Below are positions 42,643-56,304 of a stretch of DNA of 64,000 bases, piece by piece. The stretch covers positions 310,001 through 374,000 of the forward strand of contig NZ_CP007520.1 of NCBI RefSeq assembly GCF_000875755.1. The letters are read 5' to 3'. Position numbers and translations under genes: made by a program. The stretch's first letter is position 1. Each line of letters opens with the position of its first letter. The notes beneath the pieces were generated by a model, which was not told the origin of the DNA, searched no databases, and saw only the letters and a program-made list of their open reading frames with translations. Source of the stretch: Mycoplasma yeatsii GM274B. Lineage in GTDB: Bacteria; Bacillota_I; Bacilli_A; Mycoplasmatales; Mycoplasmataceae.

Positions 42643-42939
42643 ATGTATATAACTATTGATAAAAATAGAAGAGGAAACTTAGAAATTGAACAAAATGTAG
42701 TGGACAAATTAATAAAAAGCACTGTTATGTCCAATTTCGATGTTGAAGCAGAAAACATAGATGTTTTAACAAGCGTTTTTCAAGATAATGAACTATACAT
42801 TTTAATAACTATAAAAGTACAAAAAGCATTAGATACTTTAAAAATTAATAAAGACAAACTTTTTAAAATTATTGATAAAACAATTTCTCAAGCTATATCA
42901 ATAAAACCTAAAAATATTAATATTTCATATACAAAGTAA
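42643..42939 (+). CDS. Small conserved mollicute protein
   Basis: A 98-residue soluble protein starting MYITIDKNRRGNLEIEQNVVDKLIKSTV. The alternating strand/helix pattern (LYILITIKVQKALDTLKI, PKNINISYTK) recalls Asp23/Gls24-like small proteins but I cannot confirm a family. AGAGGTG precedes ATG 42643. It lies 25 bp after efp and 18 bp before tig, so it belongs to the efp-tig transcript. Confidence 0.75.
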   Translation: MYITIDKNRRGNLEIEQNVVDKLIKSTVMSNFDVEAENIDVLTSVFQDNELYILITIKVQKALDTLKINKDKLFKIIDKTISQAISIKPKNINISYTK

Positions 42940-42957
42940 AAAGAGAGGAAATAAATA

Positions 42958-44244
42958 ATGAAATTTAATGAAGAAAAATTAATTGATCAAGGTCAAGGTA
43001 AATGAGTTGTTACAATTGATGGAAAAGAATGAGAAGAATTATTAAAAAAAGCTCGTAATAGAATCAAAAGTAATTTAGAAATTCCAGGATTCAGAAAAGG
43101 AAAAGCTCCAGAATCAAAAGTTAATGCATACTTAACTCCTACAAAAGTTTACAATGAAGCTTTTAGATTATCATTATCATCAGCATTTGATTTTGCTAGA
43201 GAACAAAAAAAAGAATTAGAACCAATGAATTCTCCTGCACCAGTTCCAGCAAAAGTTAGTGAAAAAGAATTAGTAATTAATTTTGTATTTGATTTACGTC
43301 CTGATATTAAATTAGGATCATACACTGGAATTAAAACAGTTGAAAAAACTAAAATTGAAGTAACTGATCAAGAAGTTGATCAAGTAATTGATAGTTACTG
43401 TCAACAATTCGCTATGGAAAAACCAAAAGCAGCTGATGCAAAAATTGCTAAAGGTGATGTTGTAGTATTTGACTTTAAAGGATATGTTGATGAAAAACCA
43501 TTTGATGGTGGAGAAGCAAAAGATTTCAAATTAGAAATCGGATCAAATCAATTTGTTCCAGGATTTGAAGATTCAATGATCGGATTATCAGTTGGTGAAA
43601 ACCAAGAAATTAATGTAAAATTCCCTAAAGAATACATTCCAGCATTAGCTGATAAAGATGCAAAATTTGTTTTAAATATTAAATCAATTAATGAAAAAGT
43701 AATTCCTGCTAAAGATGATGAATTAGCTAAAGACTTAAACATGCCAGAAATTAAAACATTTGCAGATCTACAAGAAAAAGTTAAATCAGATGTTTTAAAA
43801 CAAAAAACAGCTAACGCTAAATCTATTTTTGTAGATAAAGTTATGGAAGAAATTATCAAAAACTCAGAAATTGATTTACCAAAAACTGCAATTGAAAGAC
43901 AAGCAAAAGAATTGAAAAAAGAATTTGAACAACAAATTGCTCAACAAGGAATTAATTTAAAACAATACAAAGAATTAACTAAATTATCAGATAAAGATAT
44001 CGAAGAAGAATTATTAAAAGACGCAAAAAACCGTTTACAAACTTACTTAATCATTTCTGAAGTTAAAAACAAAGAAAACATTAAAGCAACTGATGAAGTT
44101 GTTAACAACAAACTTGAAGAAATCGCTAAATACTATGGTGTTGAATTAGACTTAATTAAAGGTTCAATTTCATTAGATTCAATCAAAAATCAAGTTGAAG
44201 ATGAAATGGTTTATGACTTTTTATATGAAAAAAATGGAAAATAA
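42958..44244 (+). CDS. tig: Trigger factor
   Basis: Ribosome-bound chaperone and peptidyl-prolyl isomerase. The 428-residue protein has the ribosome-binding loop IPGFRKGKAPE near residue 43, the FKBP-type PPIase domain (GDVVVFDFKGYVDEKPFDGG, then GFEDSMIGLSVGE) and the helical arms with FVDKVMEEIIKNSEIDLP. AGAGGAA precedes ATG 42958; the first ~90 residues contain two TGA Trp codons. A terminator follows, then lon. Confidence 0.95.
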
Positions 44245-44270
44245 TCAAAAAATTTCCTAAAACTATATTG

Positions 44271-44294
44271 AAGCATCCAAATGGATGTTTTTTC
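44271..44294 (+). terminator. Terminator after tig
   Basis: GCATCCA/TGGATGT stem with AA loop and T6 tail, immediately before the lon CIRCE. Confidence 0.8.
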
Positions 44295-44299
44295 TTTAA

Positions 44300-44340
44300 T
44301 TAGCACTTGAGCATATAAAGTGCTAGAATTATGATATGAT
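44300..44340 (+). promoter_or_regulatory. CIRCE operator and extended -10 promoter of lon
   Basis: TTAGCACTT (44300-44308), 9-bp spacer and AAGTGCTAG (44318-44326), arms complementary at 8 of 9 positions. TGATATGAT (44332-44340) is the extended -10. HrcA control of lon is implied. Confidence 0.85.
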
Positions 44341-44372
44341 ATATAAAGAGAAATTAATAAAGGAGTGAGGGT

Positions 44373-46703
44373 ATGAAAATAAATAAAATACCTGTTGTTG
44401 TAACTAGAGGTATAGTGTTATTTCCTACAAATTTAAAAGTTGTAGAGTTCGGTAGAGAAAAAAGTAAGTTAAGTATCAAAAAAGCTGAACAAGATTTTGA
44501 TAGTAAAGTTATTGTTGTTTCTCAAAAAGTTCCTTTAGATGAAAATCCTTCTATAGATAAATTATTTGAAATAGGTTGCTTAGCTAAATCTAGTGTTAAA
44601 AAAGTATGAAAAGATGGTACATTATCAACAGAATTAGAATTTATTTCAAAAGTTAAAATTGACAATTTTATTGAAGAAGACGGAATTTTATATGCAGAAG
44701 CTACAGTTTTAGAAGATCAAGTACCAACAACTGATCAAGAGAAAAATAAAATCAAAGAATTAATTTTACAATTAGGTAGAGTTACTTCAAGAAACATAAA
44801 TGAATTTGAAGAAGCTATTAAAAAAGATGATTGAAATAATGTTAATGAACTAATATATGGTTTAGCTGACAAGGCTTCATTTATACCATTACCAATGAAG
44901 ATTAAAATATTAGAATCAATTTCATTAGAAGAAAAAATCAATTTATTAAAAGACTTATTAAAAGATAGAAGTAAAGCTCAAGCTGCAACTGGAGATGCAT
45001 TATCAGTAGAAACTGAAATTAATAAAAAATTAAAAGACAAAATGGACAAACAACAAAAAGAATATTATCTAAGAGAAAAAATGAGAATCATTAAAGAAGA
45101 ATTAGATGATGAAGACTCAGATAGAAGTCAATTAGATAAATATAAAAAACGTTTAGAAACTGAACCATTCCCAGAAAATGTTAAAGAAAAAATTTTATCT
45201 TCAATTAGAAGAATCGAAACAATGCAACCTGGTAGTGCCGAAGTAAATGTTGAAAGAAATTATGTTGATTGAATGATGTCAATTCCATGATGAGAACAAT
45301 CTGAAGACATTGCTGATTTAAAATATGCACAAGAAGTTTTAAACAAACATCATTTTGGATTAAAAAAAGTAAAAGAAAGAATTATTGAATATCTTGCTGT
45401 TAAACAAAAAACTAAAACTCTAAAAGGTCCGATTATTACATTAGTAGGTCCTCCTGGGGTTGGTAAGACTAGTTTAGCTAAATCAATTGCTGAAGCTTTA
45501 GGTAAAAAATTCGTTAAAGTTTCACTTGGTGGAGTTAAGGATGAATCAGAAATTAGAGGACATAGAAAAACTTATGTAGGTTCAATGCCTGGACGTGTTA
45601 TTCAAGCAATGAAACGTGCAAAAGTTAAAAATCCTCTATTCTTATTAGATGAAATTGATAAAATGGCAAGTGATCAAAGAGGAGATCCTGCTTCAGCTAT
45701 GTTAGAGGTTTTAGATCCAGAACAAAACAAAGAATTCTCAGATCACTACATTGAAGAACCTTATGACTTAAGCACTGTTATGTTTATTGCTACAGCGAAC
45801 TATCCAGAAAATATTCCTGAAGCATTATATGACAGAATGGAAATCATCAATTTATCTAGTTATACTGAATTAGAAAAAATGCACATCGCAAAAGACTACT
45901 TAACACCAAAAATCTTAGAAGAAGACCAATTAACAGAAGAAGAATTGAAATTTACTGATGAAGCTTATGATGAAATGATCAAGTACTACACAAGAGAAGC
46001 TGGTGTAAGACAATTAGAAAGATGAATTTCAACAATAGCTAGAAAATTTATCGTTAAGTTATTAAATGGTGAAGTTAAAAATCTTGTTGTTGATAGAAAA
46101 GTTGTTAATGAATATTTAGGTAAACATATTTTTGAACATACTTCAAAACAAGATGATTCTCAAGTTGGAGTAGTTACTGGATTAGCATATACTCAATTTG
46201 GTGGAGATATTTTACCAATAGAAGTAAGTATCTATCCAGGAAAAGGAAATCTAACTTTAACTGGTAAACTTGGTGAAGTGATGAAAGAATCAGCAACAAT
46301 TGCATTAACTTATGTTAAATCAAATTATGAAAAATTTGGAATTGATAAAGATGCATTCAAAGATGTTGATATTCATATTCACGTTCCTGAAGGAGCTGTT
46401 CCAAAAGACGGACCAAGTGCTGGTATTACATTAACTACAGCATTAATCTCGGCGTTAACTAAAAAACCAGTTTCAAAAGAAATAGGAATGACAGGAGAAA
46501 TTACATTAAGAGGAAATGTTCTGCCGATTGGTGGATTACGTGAAAAATCTATTTCAGCATCAAGAAGTGGATTAAAACACATTCTAATTCCTTTTAAAAA
46601 TCAAAAAGATCTTGATGATGTTCCAAAAGAAGTACAAGACGTATTAAAAATAACTCCAGTTTCAAAATATGAAGAAGTATTTGATATAGTTTTTAAAAAA
46701 TAA
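44373..46703 (+). CDS. lon: ATP-dependent protease Lon
   Basis: Lon degrades damaged and short-lived proteins. The 776-residue enzyme has a substrate-binding N domain ([21 protein letters not shown]), a coiled-coil with [21 protein letters not shown]+ Walker [16 protein letters not shown] near residue 360 and Walker [13 protein letters not shown], and the Ser-Lys protease site [14 protein letters not shown] with Lys in [23 protein letters not shown] precedes ATG 44373. Heat-shock control through CIRCE. A terminator follows. Confidence 0.96.
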
Positions 46704-46709
46704 TTAATT

Positions 46710-46733
46710 AGGTTGGTTTATCCGACCTTTTTA
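46710..46733 (+). terminator. Terminator after lon
   Basis: AGGTTGG/CCGACCT stem (one wobble) with TTTAT loop and T5 tail. Confidence 0.82.
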
Positions 46734-46778
46734 TTACTTTAAAAGTATTAAAATTAAATTATAATTAGGAGATTTAAT

Positions 46779-48014
46779 ATGAATAAACCATTATCATTTT
46801 TATTAAGACCAAAAAGTGTTAAAGAAATTATAGGTCAATCTCATATTTTAAAAGAAAATGGACTAATTAATAAAATGATTAAAAATAATTATTGTACTTC
46901 ATTAATCTTTTTTGGTCCAAGTGGAGTAGGTAAAACTAGTTTTGCAATTAGTTTAGCAAATGATTTAAATATTGAATATGAACTTTTTAATGCTAGTTAT
47001 GATAAAAAAGAAAAATTGGTAAAAATTATTGATAAAGCTTTATCAAAAGATAGATTTATTGTAATTATTGATGAGATACACCGTTTGAATAAAGATAAGC
47101 AAGATATTTTATTAGAATACATGGAAAAAGGAAATATTTATGTGTTTTCTACAACAACAGAAAATCCATTTTTTGTAATTAATCCAGCTTTAAGAAGTAG
47201 AAGTTTATTAATACAATTAAAATCAATTTCTTCTCAAGAAATGTTTGAATATGCAAAACAATTAATTAGCGAAAATAAAATATCAGTGAATATAAATGAT
47301 GAAGCACTAAATTATTTAAGCGAAATTTGTGTTGGTGATGTTCGAAGTTTTTTAAATTCTTTAGAATTAATTCAAACTCTTTATCAAGATGAATTTATTG
47401 ATATTAAACAAATTAAAATGATATTAACAATGTCTAAAAATTCTGATTCAGCATATGGTGATGAATTTCATGATTTAAAATCTGCTTTACAAAAATCAAT
47501 TAGAGGAAGTGATGTTGATGCTTCTTTATATTATTTTTCTAGATTAATTGAATTAGGTGATTATGAAACATTAATGAGAAGAATGGTAATTATGGCTTAT
47601 GAAGATATTGGTATGGCAAATCCTACAATACCAAGTAGAGTTGTACAATCTACAATTGCTTTTAGACAAATCGGTATGCCTGAAGGAATTATTATTTTAG
47701 GATTATCTATTGTTGAAATGGCATTAAGTCCAAAATCAAATTCAGCTTACTTAGCTACAAAAAAAGCTCATCAAATGGTTTTAAATGGTGAAATTTATGA
47801 TATTCCAAAACACTTAAAAGATACTCATTATAAATCTGCTAAAAAACTAGGAAACGGGATAGGTTATAAATATCCTCATGATTATAAAAACTCTTGAGTT
47901 GAACAACAATATTTACCTAATGAAATAAAAAACATTAAATTTTACGAACCTAAAAATTCTGTTTATGAAGCTAAGGTTTATGAACTTTACAATAAGATGA
48001 AAAGTAAGAAATAA
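46779..48014 (+). CDS. rarA: Replication-associated recombination protein A (MgsA/RarA)
   Basis: RarA is a clamp-loader-like AAA+ ATPase that acts at stalled forks. The 411-residue protein begins PLSFLLRPKSVKEIIGQSHIL, has Walker A FFGPSGVGKTSFA near residue 48, Walker B VIIDEIHRLNKDKQD, sensor STTTENPFFVINPALRSRS and the C-terminal MAYEDIGMANP and NSAYLATKKA typical of RarA. TATAAT at 46760-46765 and AGGAG lie just upstream. The end is convergent with a lipoprotein gene across a shared terminator. Confidence 0.93.
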
Positions 48015-48017
48015 AAA

Positions 48018-48046
48018 AACTTTCTCAATTGAGAAAGTTTTTCTTT
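48018..48046. terminator. Bidirectional terminator between rarA and the large lipoprotein gene
   Basis: AAACTTTCTC/GAGAAAGTTT perfect 10-bp stem with AATT loop, A-rich on the left and T-rich on the right, fitting use from both strands. Confidence 0.85.
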
Positions 48047-50545
48047 TTAATCTTTTAATTCGATCTTTTTAAATTTTCAAGATTCATTAATATCAGTACT
48101 ATTTGAAACTTCTATATTATATTTTTTATCACCATAAGACATTTCATATTTTATGGTCACTATTTCTGAAGGATTATTTATATCTCCTTCAACATTTAAA
48201 AATTTAGTTTTTCATTTATTTTGATCAAGCGAACCTGATAAATTATCTTTTTCATACTTAGCAATTGATTCGTTTGTAAATCAACTAACTAAATCTTGAT
48301 ATGATTGAATTAAAGCTTTAGTTGTTGTTCTAGTAGTGTTTGTGTCTAAATCTTGTTTTGGATCACGATGTCCAAATAATCAAGATAGTGCTTCTAGAAT
48401 TGATTTTTCAACAAATTTATCTTTATTATTAGGATTAAACCCTAACATTATAGTTCCAGCTAAAGCGTATTTTTTATTCTCTATTGCTTCTTGAATTTGT
48501 TTTACATCTTGATCTGCTAGTACATTATTGTCAATTTTTAATTTAACCTCATCAAAGTTATTTTCGGTTAAACCTAGTAAAGTAACAATAGTAGAAATTG
48601 AATTATTAGTTTTAAATGATTGACCATTTTGTTCTTTAGTTTTAAAACTTAAAGTTATGTTTGGATTAAATATTCTATCAACTAAAGCGTTAATGTTTAA
48701 TAAATTAAGAATGTATTTTATTTCTTTATCATCTACTTTGAAATAACTACATATATCATCTATTAATTCACGAATTGTTTTATCTCTTAATCCATATAAG
48801 AATTGAAGTCCATCAATACCTTTATCTTTATTTATTTTTTTAGCTACAAAATCAATAATTCTATCTAGTTTTACATTTAATGCAGTTTTTATATTCGGTA
48901 AGATTTCTATTATTTCATCAGGTATGAAATCAGCACCTTTTATTTCGTTTATTAACGCAAAAACATCATTAAAGAAGTGTTTTCCTTTATATAGTGCTAG
49001 ATAGGGATTATCTAAAAATTCCAATCATCCTGAGCTATTTAAGAATGTTGCTATTTTATCTGCATTTAAAATGGTACCAGATATCCCTGTAAAGAAAAGA
49101 ACAAATTTTGCTAAGCCCTCTAGTTCACCATATTTCTTTTTAAATTGATTATCTTTTGCTTGGTCTACTAAATCTTTTTGAAAAGCAGGAAGAATTCCTT
49201 CAAAAACTTCTTTTTGAACTAGAAATTTTACAATAGGTTTTAATATTTCTGGTAATTGAACTTTAGTTAATATATCGATATCACTGACTCTTTGATAAAA
49301 ATTCGAAAATACAGGCGCTTTTCTTATATCATTTTCATCAGGTGATCCAAATAATAAAACCAGAACTTTTTGAAGATTATAACCATTTTCATCTGTTGTT
49401 AATCTACTTCTTATAAAGTTTAATATTGATTTTATGTTAATAGAATTAATGTTTTGTTTTATTTTATTAATATCTTTATTAAATTCTTTATAAACATCTT
49501 CTATTTTTAAATCTAATACTTCTTTTAAGAAATCTGAATTACTTTTTGTTGTACTGAAAATGTTAGTTTGACTAAATTTTTTGTAATTTTCAGGTGTTAT
49601 TTGTTCTTCTTTAGATTCAATTGCTTTTTGATAAACAGCAATTGCTTTTAACAAATCAATACCTTTTTTTGCAACATTCATTCAATCTATAGATTGTTCT
49701 TTTCCTGCTTCATGTTTAATGATGATTGAATCTCAAAACACTTTTGAAGCATTAGATAAAATATCAGATATTTTAGTTTTATTTTTTACATTATCTAATC
49801 AAGCAGGTTTATCTGTTGCGTGTTTTAACAATTCATAAACAATATATAACGTATTAGATTTATTATTTTCTTTTGTTGTATCTGTAAATTTATTTAATGT
49901 ATTAATTAAATCTGAAAGAACTGTTTTTCCATCTTTTTTAGTGAAAGCTGTTGATTCTAATAAACCGTTTTTATCTGCTAAAAGATTACCAATTAATGAA
50001 CCTTGTTGTTGAGCAGTTATATCATCAGAAGCAATAGCTAAACCACCAGAAATTAAAGTTAATGTTGAAATTAAACTATTACTTGTTGTTTTTGTTTTAT
50101 TATCGTTTCAGTTAAATTTCGGAGTTTTTGGAGTAGAAATTTTAGGCATTACATTTTTTAATGTTTCAGTTCATTTTTTATTAGATAAATCACCAAACAT
50201 AGATTTAAATTGATTCTCATATGTTAACTTATCATCTTTTCTTTTGTTTTTATCTAATACAAATTTATTCATTAAATTTAATGATTGACCTTTGAATAAA
50301 TCTTTAATTTCAGTTTGAGCAAATGTTTGAAGTGAATAATCAGTACTAATATTTCCAAAACTTTGATCTTCATTATCAGAACTAGATAAAATTGCAGATT
50401 GAGCAGCGATTGATGAAATGTCCATGTACATTTTCATTTGATTTGTTACATTGTATGCAAAGTTTCTTGTATATGTACATGATATTGTACTTATTGATGA
50501 TATTAAAAGACTTGTTGTAGTTAAAACTGATATCAGTTTTTTCAT
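48047..50545 (-). CDS. Large prolipoprotein, 832 residues
   Basis: The gene is one frame with several TGA Trp codons. MKKLISVLTTTSLLISSISTISC is a lipoprotein signal peptide with the lipid-attachment Cys at residue 23. The mature protein is mostly helical, Lys/Asn/Asp-rich, with no enzyme motif that I recognise; it ends in a small strand-rich domain (TKFLNVEGDINNPSEIVTIKYEMSYG). GAGGTGAG lies upstream of ATG 50545. It is transcribed divergently from the giant FtsX permease, which may be its functional partner as such pairs are common in mollicutes. Surface location at the outer membrane face is inferred from the lipobox. Confidence 0.85.
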
Positions 50546-50793
50546 TGCTCGCTCACCTCAAATATTAGTAAAATTATTTTTCAATCTATTTCATATTATA
50601 ACATACAAATAATAGTTAAATGCTTGTAATATCAGCTATATAAAACTAGTTCTAATAATAAATATTTAATCAACAATAACACTAATAATAATTCACACAA
50701 TAACAAAATTTAATTGGAACTATATTGTATATATTTTGTTTTTAAAATGTTATTATTGTAAGGTATAACTTCTAAAAAAAGGGTTGAGAAAAG
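50546..50793. promoter_or_regulatory. Divergent intergenic region of lipoprotein and FtsX permease genes
   Basis: This 248-bp region has no reading frame. It must hold both promoters. On the plus strand TATATT/TATAAC-like hexamers near 50720-50770 are possible -10 boxes; none stands out. No clear hairpin seen. Confidence 0.4.
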
Positions 50794-53700
50794 ATGAATA
50801 AAAACATTACTAATTTTTTCTTACTTTTAAAGCAGGGTGTTAAAGGTGTATTTAAATTTAGAATACAATTTACTATCATTTTACTGCTTTCTTTTTTAGC
50901 GTCTTTTATTTTATCGACTTCAATCACTTTAAGTTCTCGTATAGATAATACATATAATAATATAGTTAACAATGTTAAAAAATTTGATCACATAAGTTCT
51001 AATCAAATAAGTATTAATTCTCAAGATGCAACTGATACAACTGATAGATCAATTTTTCCTTTATTAGATTTAGTATCTGATAATTCATATTACAATAAAA
51101 AAACTAATGATAAAAATACTTCATTTTTAAATTTCGTTTTAAATGAAAAAGCTTTACAAAATACTGATAACAAAAAAACTTTAATAACTGAAATGTTTGC
51201 TGATAAAGTATTTGCAAGTTTTTTTAAAGATATAACTACTTTTGATGAAAGTAATAAAACAAATGCCTCAGTTTGAAGTTGACAACTAACTTTTTATGCT
51301 ACTCAATTTGCTTTTAATAAATATAATGAGTTAATAAAAAATAATCAAAATGTTGATTATTTAAAAGATACAGTTATTGGTAGATATATTTTAAATACAT
51401 CAGATACAAAAAAATTCAATGATATTATCAACAAAATTAATGAAATCGAAGTTAAAGGTTTTGATAAAAATTGATCTACTTCAAAAGAAGGTCAAAAAAA
51501 GGTTATAGAACTTTTTAATACTTTTTCAAATGAAGAAAAAGAATTTTTTTCTTATATTTATGCTTCAATTCACACTCTTATTGAATATATAAGTAAAAAA
51601 ATATATTTAGAAATTTTTAATCCTATAGTTGATAAGTTTGAAAAATCTAATAAAAAATTAGACCATAAGGGTAACGATTTTTATAATTTTTTAGTCGGAA
51701 GAGATATCAAAGATATTGATGGTAATTTCAAAACTGATGATCATTTCAATGGTACACCTGAAGGATTTAGTTGAATCATTAATGACAAAAACAAACCTTA
51801 TTTAAATAATTTTGAAATAGATAAAACAGTTATAAAAGAAAATGAGTACAAAATCATCACAAAAGATTCTAATGTTGATGATCAAATCAAAAAAATAGGT
51901 ATGAGAGGAATGACTGATATAGTTATTGCTGATACTTTAAAAGATCAATCAAACAATAAAACAGTTGTAACAAATATTGAACCTAAAGTTAATGACTTTT
52001 CACTATTCAAATTAATCACTAATAATGGTCAATCAAAATCATTGACTAAAAAAGTTAATATTTACCATCAAACTAGACCCATTTTTAGTGGTGCTCTGTT
52101 AGATTCAATTGATAATCACGTTTCTAAACCTAACAGTATTATCCATGACAATGTTGATTTTATTCATGATTGTTGATTGGCTCATTTAAGATACACTGCT
52201 TTAGCTAGTGGATATGATATTAGTTTTAGAAGAGAAATTTTTACTTATGATTATATTTCAAATACTAGATTTAGAATGGTATTTTTAGATGACAATAGAA
52301 CTGAATCAAACACAACAAATCTAACTATTTTAAATAAAAATGCTGGAGCTAGAATGCCACGTTATGGTGAAGTTTTAATTTCAGAACAATACGCATTAGA
52401 ACATAATTATAAAATTGGTGATCAAATTAAAGTTGAATCAGCTAATTTAACAATTACTGGATATGCAACTGACACTTATTCATTTTTCCCTTCAACTGAT
52501 CCAGATTTTCCTATTCCTCAATCTAAATTAGGAGCAGTAATTTATGCAGGATCACAAACAATTAAAAATATATTAAGTGGTACTTCTACAACAAAATCTA
52601 ATGAAACTTCAAAAGGTTATGAGATGAGTTTTTTAAGAAGAAATAAAAATTTTAATATTGAAACTTCAAAAAACTTATTTAATGCATTTCAATTGAATGA
52701 CGTTACTAGAATTTATGATTCAGTAGTTAGTCAACAAAGTAAAGGAAAAACTCAATTTAATACTTGATTAAGTTTAACTGATTTTAACAGTTCAAATCTA
52801 AGATTTAACTGAACTATTGAACCTAAAGTTATTCGTACTTATCAAATAATTACCTTAGTTTCAGCGATTGTAGTTTCAGTAATTGCAGTTGTTGCTTTAA
52901 TAATCTGTATTAGAAAAACTATTCATTTTAATGCAAAACAAATTGGTATTTTAAAAGCACTAGGAACAGAACCTTTAATGATATCTGTAACTTATTTATC
53001 TTATTCATTAATTATTATTTCAACAGTTGTTCCTTTAGGATGAGTTTTAGGATTAGTTACTCAGTCTGGATTTATTCATCTATTCATTAATTACTTCAGC
53101 CTTCCATTATATCAATTTACTATTGAACCGATTTCATTAATAGTTTCATTAATTATTTTTGGATTGATTGGTGGAGCAGTTTCACTTTTAACTTCTTATT
53201 TAATTACAAAACAAAGTGTTATAGATATTTTAAAAGTAACTCAAAAATGATCTTCATCTAAATTAATTAATCGCTTGAAAAATTCATGATTTAAAAAAGC
53301 TAAATTCCCAACTAAATTTAGTTTAACTTTAGCAAGTTCTGGTAAGAAAAATATTATTTTACTTTCTACAGTTGTTGGAGTTTCAACTTTTGTTATTTCA
53401 ACAGGACTAGCTATTCCTTCAATTGCATTTACTACTAAAAAAGCATATTACAATAGTATTAAATATGCTAATGAGTACAAATTTTTAGATGATGTTACTA
53501 ACTCACCTTTAACTAAAAAATCTATTACTTACTGACATGGTCAAGATCATTTAGATAAAGATATAAAAAGTATTAAAATTGGTCCTGATGTTTTAGATTA
53601 TTATTCAGATCCATCATTTTATGCATCCAGTTCATATGATGTTACACCTTTTTCTAAATATGTTTATTCAGGTGAAAACAAGCTTAACTGAACTTTATTA

Positions 53701-56235
53701 AGACTACTTAGAACTGATATTGATAAATTCAGTAAAGAAGCTAAAACAAAAATTACAACAAATAATTTAACAACAAACAATGAAATTAAAACTAATGAAG
53801 CTAAACCTGCAACAGATTCAACTGGACTTGATTTAATCTTTACTGAATTTTTTGGTAACAATTTATATAACGTTGTAGGTTCACAATTTTCAGTTGGAGT
53901 TATCGATCAGATATTAGGAATAATTTTAAACTCTAAATATAACTTATTTGCAGATAAAAAAACTTCTGAAAATTGAGATGATTTAAATAAATCTCTTACT
54001 TTTAAAAATACTACAAATAATATAACTATTATGGCTTCTCAAGTTATTACATCTTTATTAGGACGACAAGGTGGTTCAAGTAATGGTGATTGAAAAGACA
54101 GACTTTTAGATGCTATTAAATTAGGATTACCTCCTTATGTAAATTCTTTCTTACAAAAGAGTCTTTCAAGAAAAGAACAATTTGCAATTGGATATAACAT
54201 TGACAAAATTATTCCTAAAAAAGAAACACCTTCAACTGTAGTTGATGCTAATGCTACATTTAATAATAAAAATATAGATATTTCTTTCACTGGAATTGCT
54301 GATAATCAAACTGCATTTGAATTTAAAAAGCGTGCTAATGATAAATTATTTGTTGACTATCCAACTTTACTAGAAATTCAAAAAGCATTTTTAGGAACTC
54401 AAACTGACAATATAGTTGATCAAAATACTAAATTTAAATATTATGATAAACAAACTAATACTTTAAATATTCCAATCATTCCAAACAAACAAGCTGCTGC
54501 TTTTTATGGATTATCTAAGAAAAAAACTATTGAAAATATCTCAACATCAAACCAACATTTCTTTATAAAAACTAATAAAGAACAAGGATATATTCCTATT
54601 CCTAAATATGCATGAATTTATGATGATAGTAACTTTATAAATTCTGATTATTATAAAAATAATTTAGAAAAAGATTATGGTTCAAAAATTCAAAATCATA
54701 GAATTGGAAGAGAAGGAGTTACTTCTGCTGATAAAGCTAGATGATTAGATCCTTATAACTTAGATAACAATAAAATCACTTTTAAAATTCAATATGAAAA
54801 TGATTTAAAAGATAATACAAGCACAGTTATAAAAGATCAAAAATTAAAAAAAGATTCTTATATGTTTGATGATTTTATTTATAATGATGAATTTAACGGT
54901 ATTGAATCTTCTTATATTAGACCTTATTATGAATATAAAAATATTCAATTATATATTCCTCAATCATTTATTAATGTTGATGATATTATTAATGCAAATA
55001 ATAGTTCTAAAAAAGATCTAAATATATCTGATGAAGAAAAATGATACAGAAAAGATATACCAGCAAAAGAAGTTGCTAAAAGTGTAAAAAATGCTTGATC
55101 TATTAAAGAAAATAGTGATGAAAAATTCTTAATGATTAGACCTTATGATTTAAGATATACTTTCACAAGTGATAAAGTAGCTAAAACAGGAGCGGATAAC
55201 TTCTTATCAAAACCATTAAACTGAATTACAAAATCAACAAGTTCAGCTAACAGAAGTGGAATAGATGTTGCTATTATGCAAAAAAATACTAAAGTTAATT
55301 ACCAAAATAGTGATTTAAAAATTAAAGCAACACCTGTTGATGTGCTTGATTCATATAACGGTAAATTAACTCTTGTAGATCAAGGTTTAGCTAACTTAGT
55401 AATGGATTATTCATTAGGTAAAAAAATAGGAATTAAAGATAACTTATTTAATAAAACAGATGGTGTCATAAAAGCTGGAGAAAAAGATGGAAATGATATA
55501 ATTTCAGCTTTCGATAGATATGAATTTAATCAGATTTCAAAATTCTCAAATCCTGGTGATAAGTTCTTTGAAACTATGAAATTTGTTGATGGAGATATTT
55601 TTAAAGAATCACAAATGATGTGACATAATTCAAAATACTCAAATGTTGCATCTGAACCTTTAGAATTAACTAGTGGTATAAGTTTTGTTCCACCAATTTG
55701 ATATAACGGATCTTATTTAATTGGTACTGGTTCAGCTGGTCCTAGTCAATCATTTGATATTGGATCAATGGTTAAAAATCAAACATTGTTAGAAACTTCA
55801 AAACAACTTATTGATCAAGTTACATTTATCGCTATATCAATAGGTATGTTATTAATTATTACAGTTATTGTTACTTCAGCATTACTTGTTATGTTAATTG
55901 GAGATATTTATGTTTCTCAATATCAACAGTTTATGACTCTGATGAAGGCTTTAGGTTATTCAACATTTTCAATTAATAAGTATGCATTTGGAACAGTATC
56001 AATATTAAGTTTATTAGTCTGAGTAGGTTCAACAATTCTGACTTGATCAATAATATCAATAGTAATTACGATCATTACAAGACTTGGTTTTGCGATTCCA
56101 TATGGATTTGCATTATGAACTTTATTTACAAGTATAGCAATTGTAGGAATTTCATTTGTTGGTTCACTTCTAGTTTCATCAAATAAAATTAGAAAGAAAA
56201 AACCGGCGTCATTATTAAAAGAAACAACAGACTAA
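50794..56235 (+). CDS. Giant FtsX-family ABC permease (1813 residues)
   Basis: One continuous frame with about 25 TGA Trp codons. A TM helix opens the protein (IQFTIILLLSFLASFILSTS). After ~640 extracellular residues comes the first FtsX domain near residues 680-810 (IVVSVIAVVALIIC, RKTIHFNAKQIGILKALG, GGAVSLLTSYLITK). A TM helix and a second ~780-residue external part follow, then the second FtsX domain at the C-terminus (IGMLLIITVIVTSALLVMLIG, QQFMTLMKALGYS). FtsX/MacB-like permeases work with an ATPase and export or extract lipoproteins or transmit force outward. No ATPase gene is adjacent. AAAGGG precedes ATG 50794. Confidence 0.88.
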
Positions 56236-56239
56236 TAGT

Positions 56240-56272
56240 AAAAGTTAAACAATTTTGTTTAGCTTTTTTATT
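56240..56272 (+). terminator. Terminator after the FtsX permease gene
   Basis: AAAGTTAAAC/GTTTAGCTTT stem with one G-T pair and T-rich tail. Confidence 0.8.
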
Positions 56273-56304
56273 ATAATTAGAATAAATAGAAAAGAGATTA
56301 GAAT

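Noticed and set aside
48380..50545. Three separate proteins in the large lipoprotein region
   Set aside because: Same frame, split only at TGA codons; one lipoprotein gene explains them.
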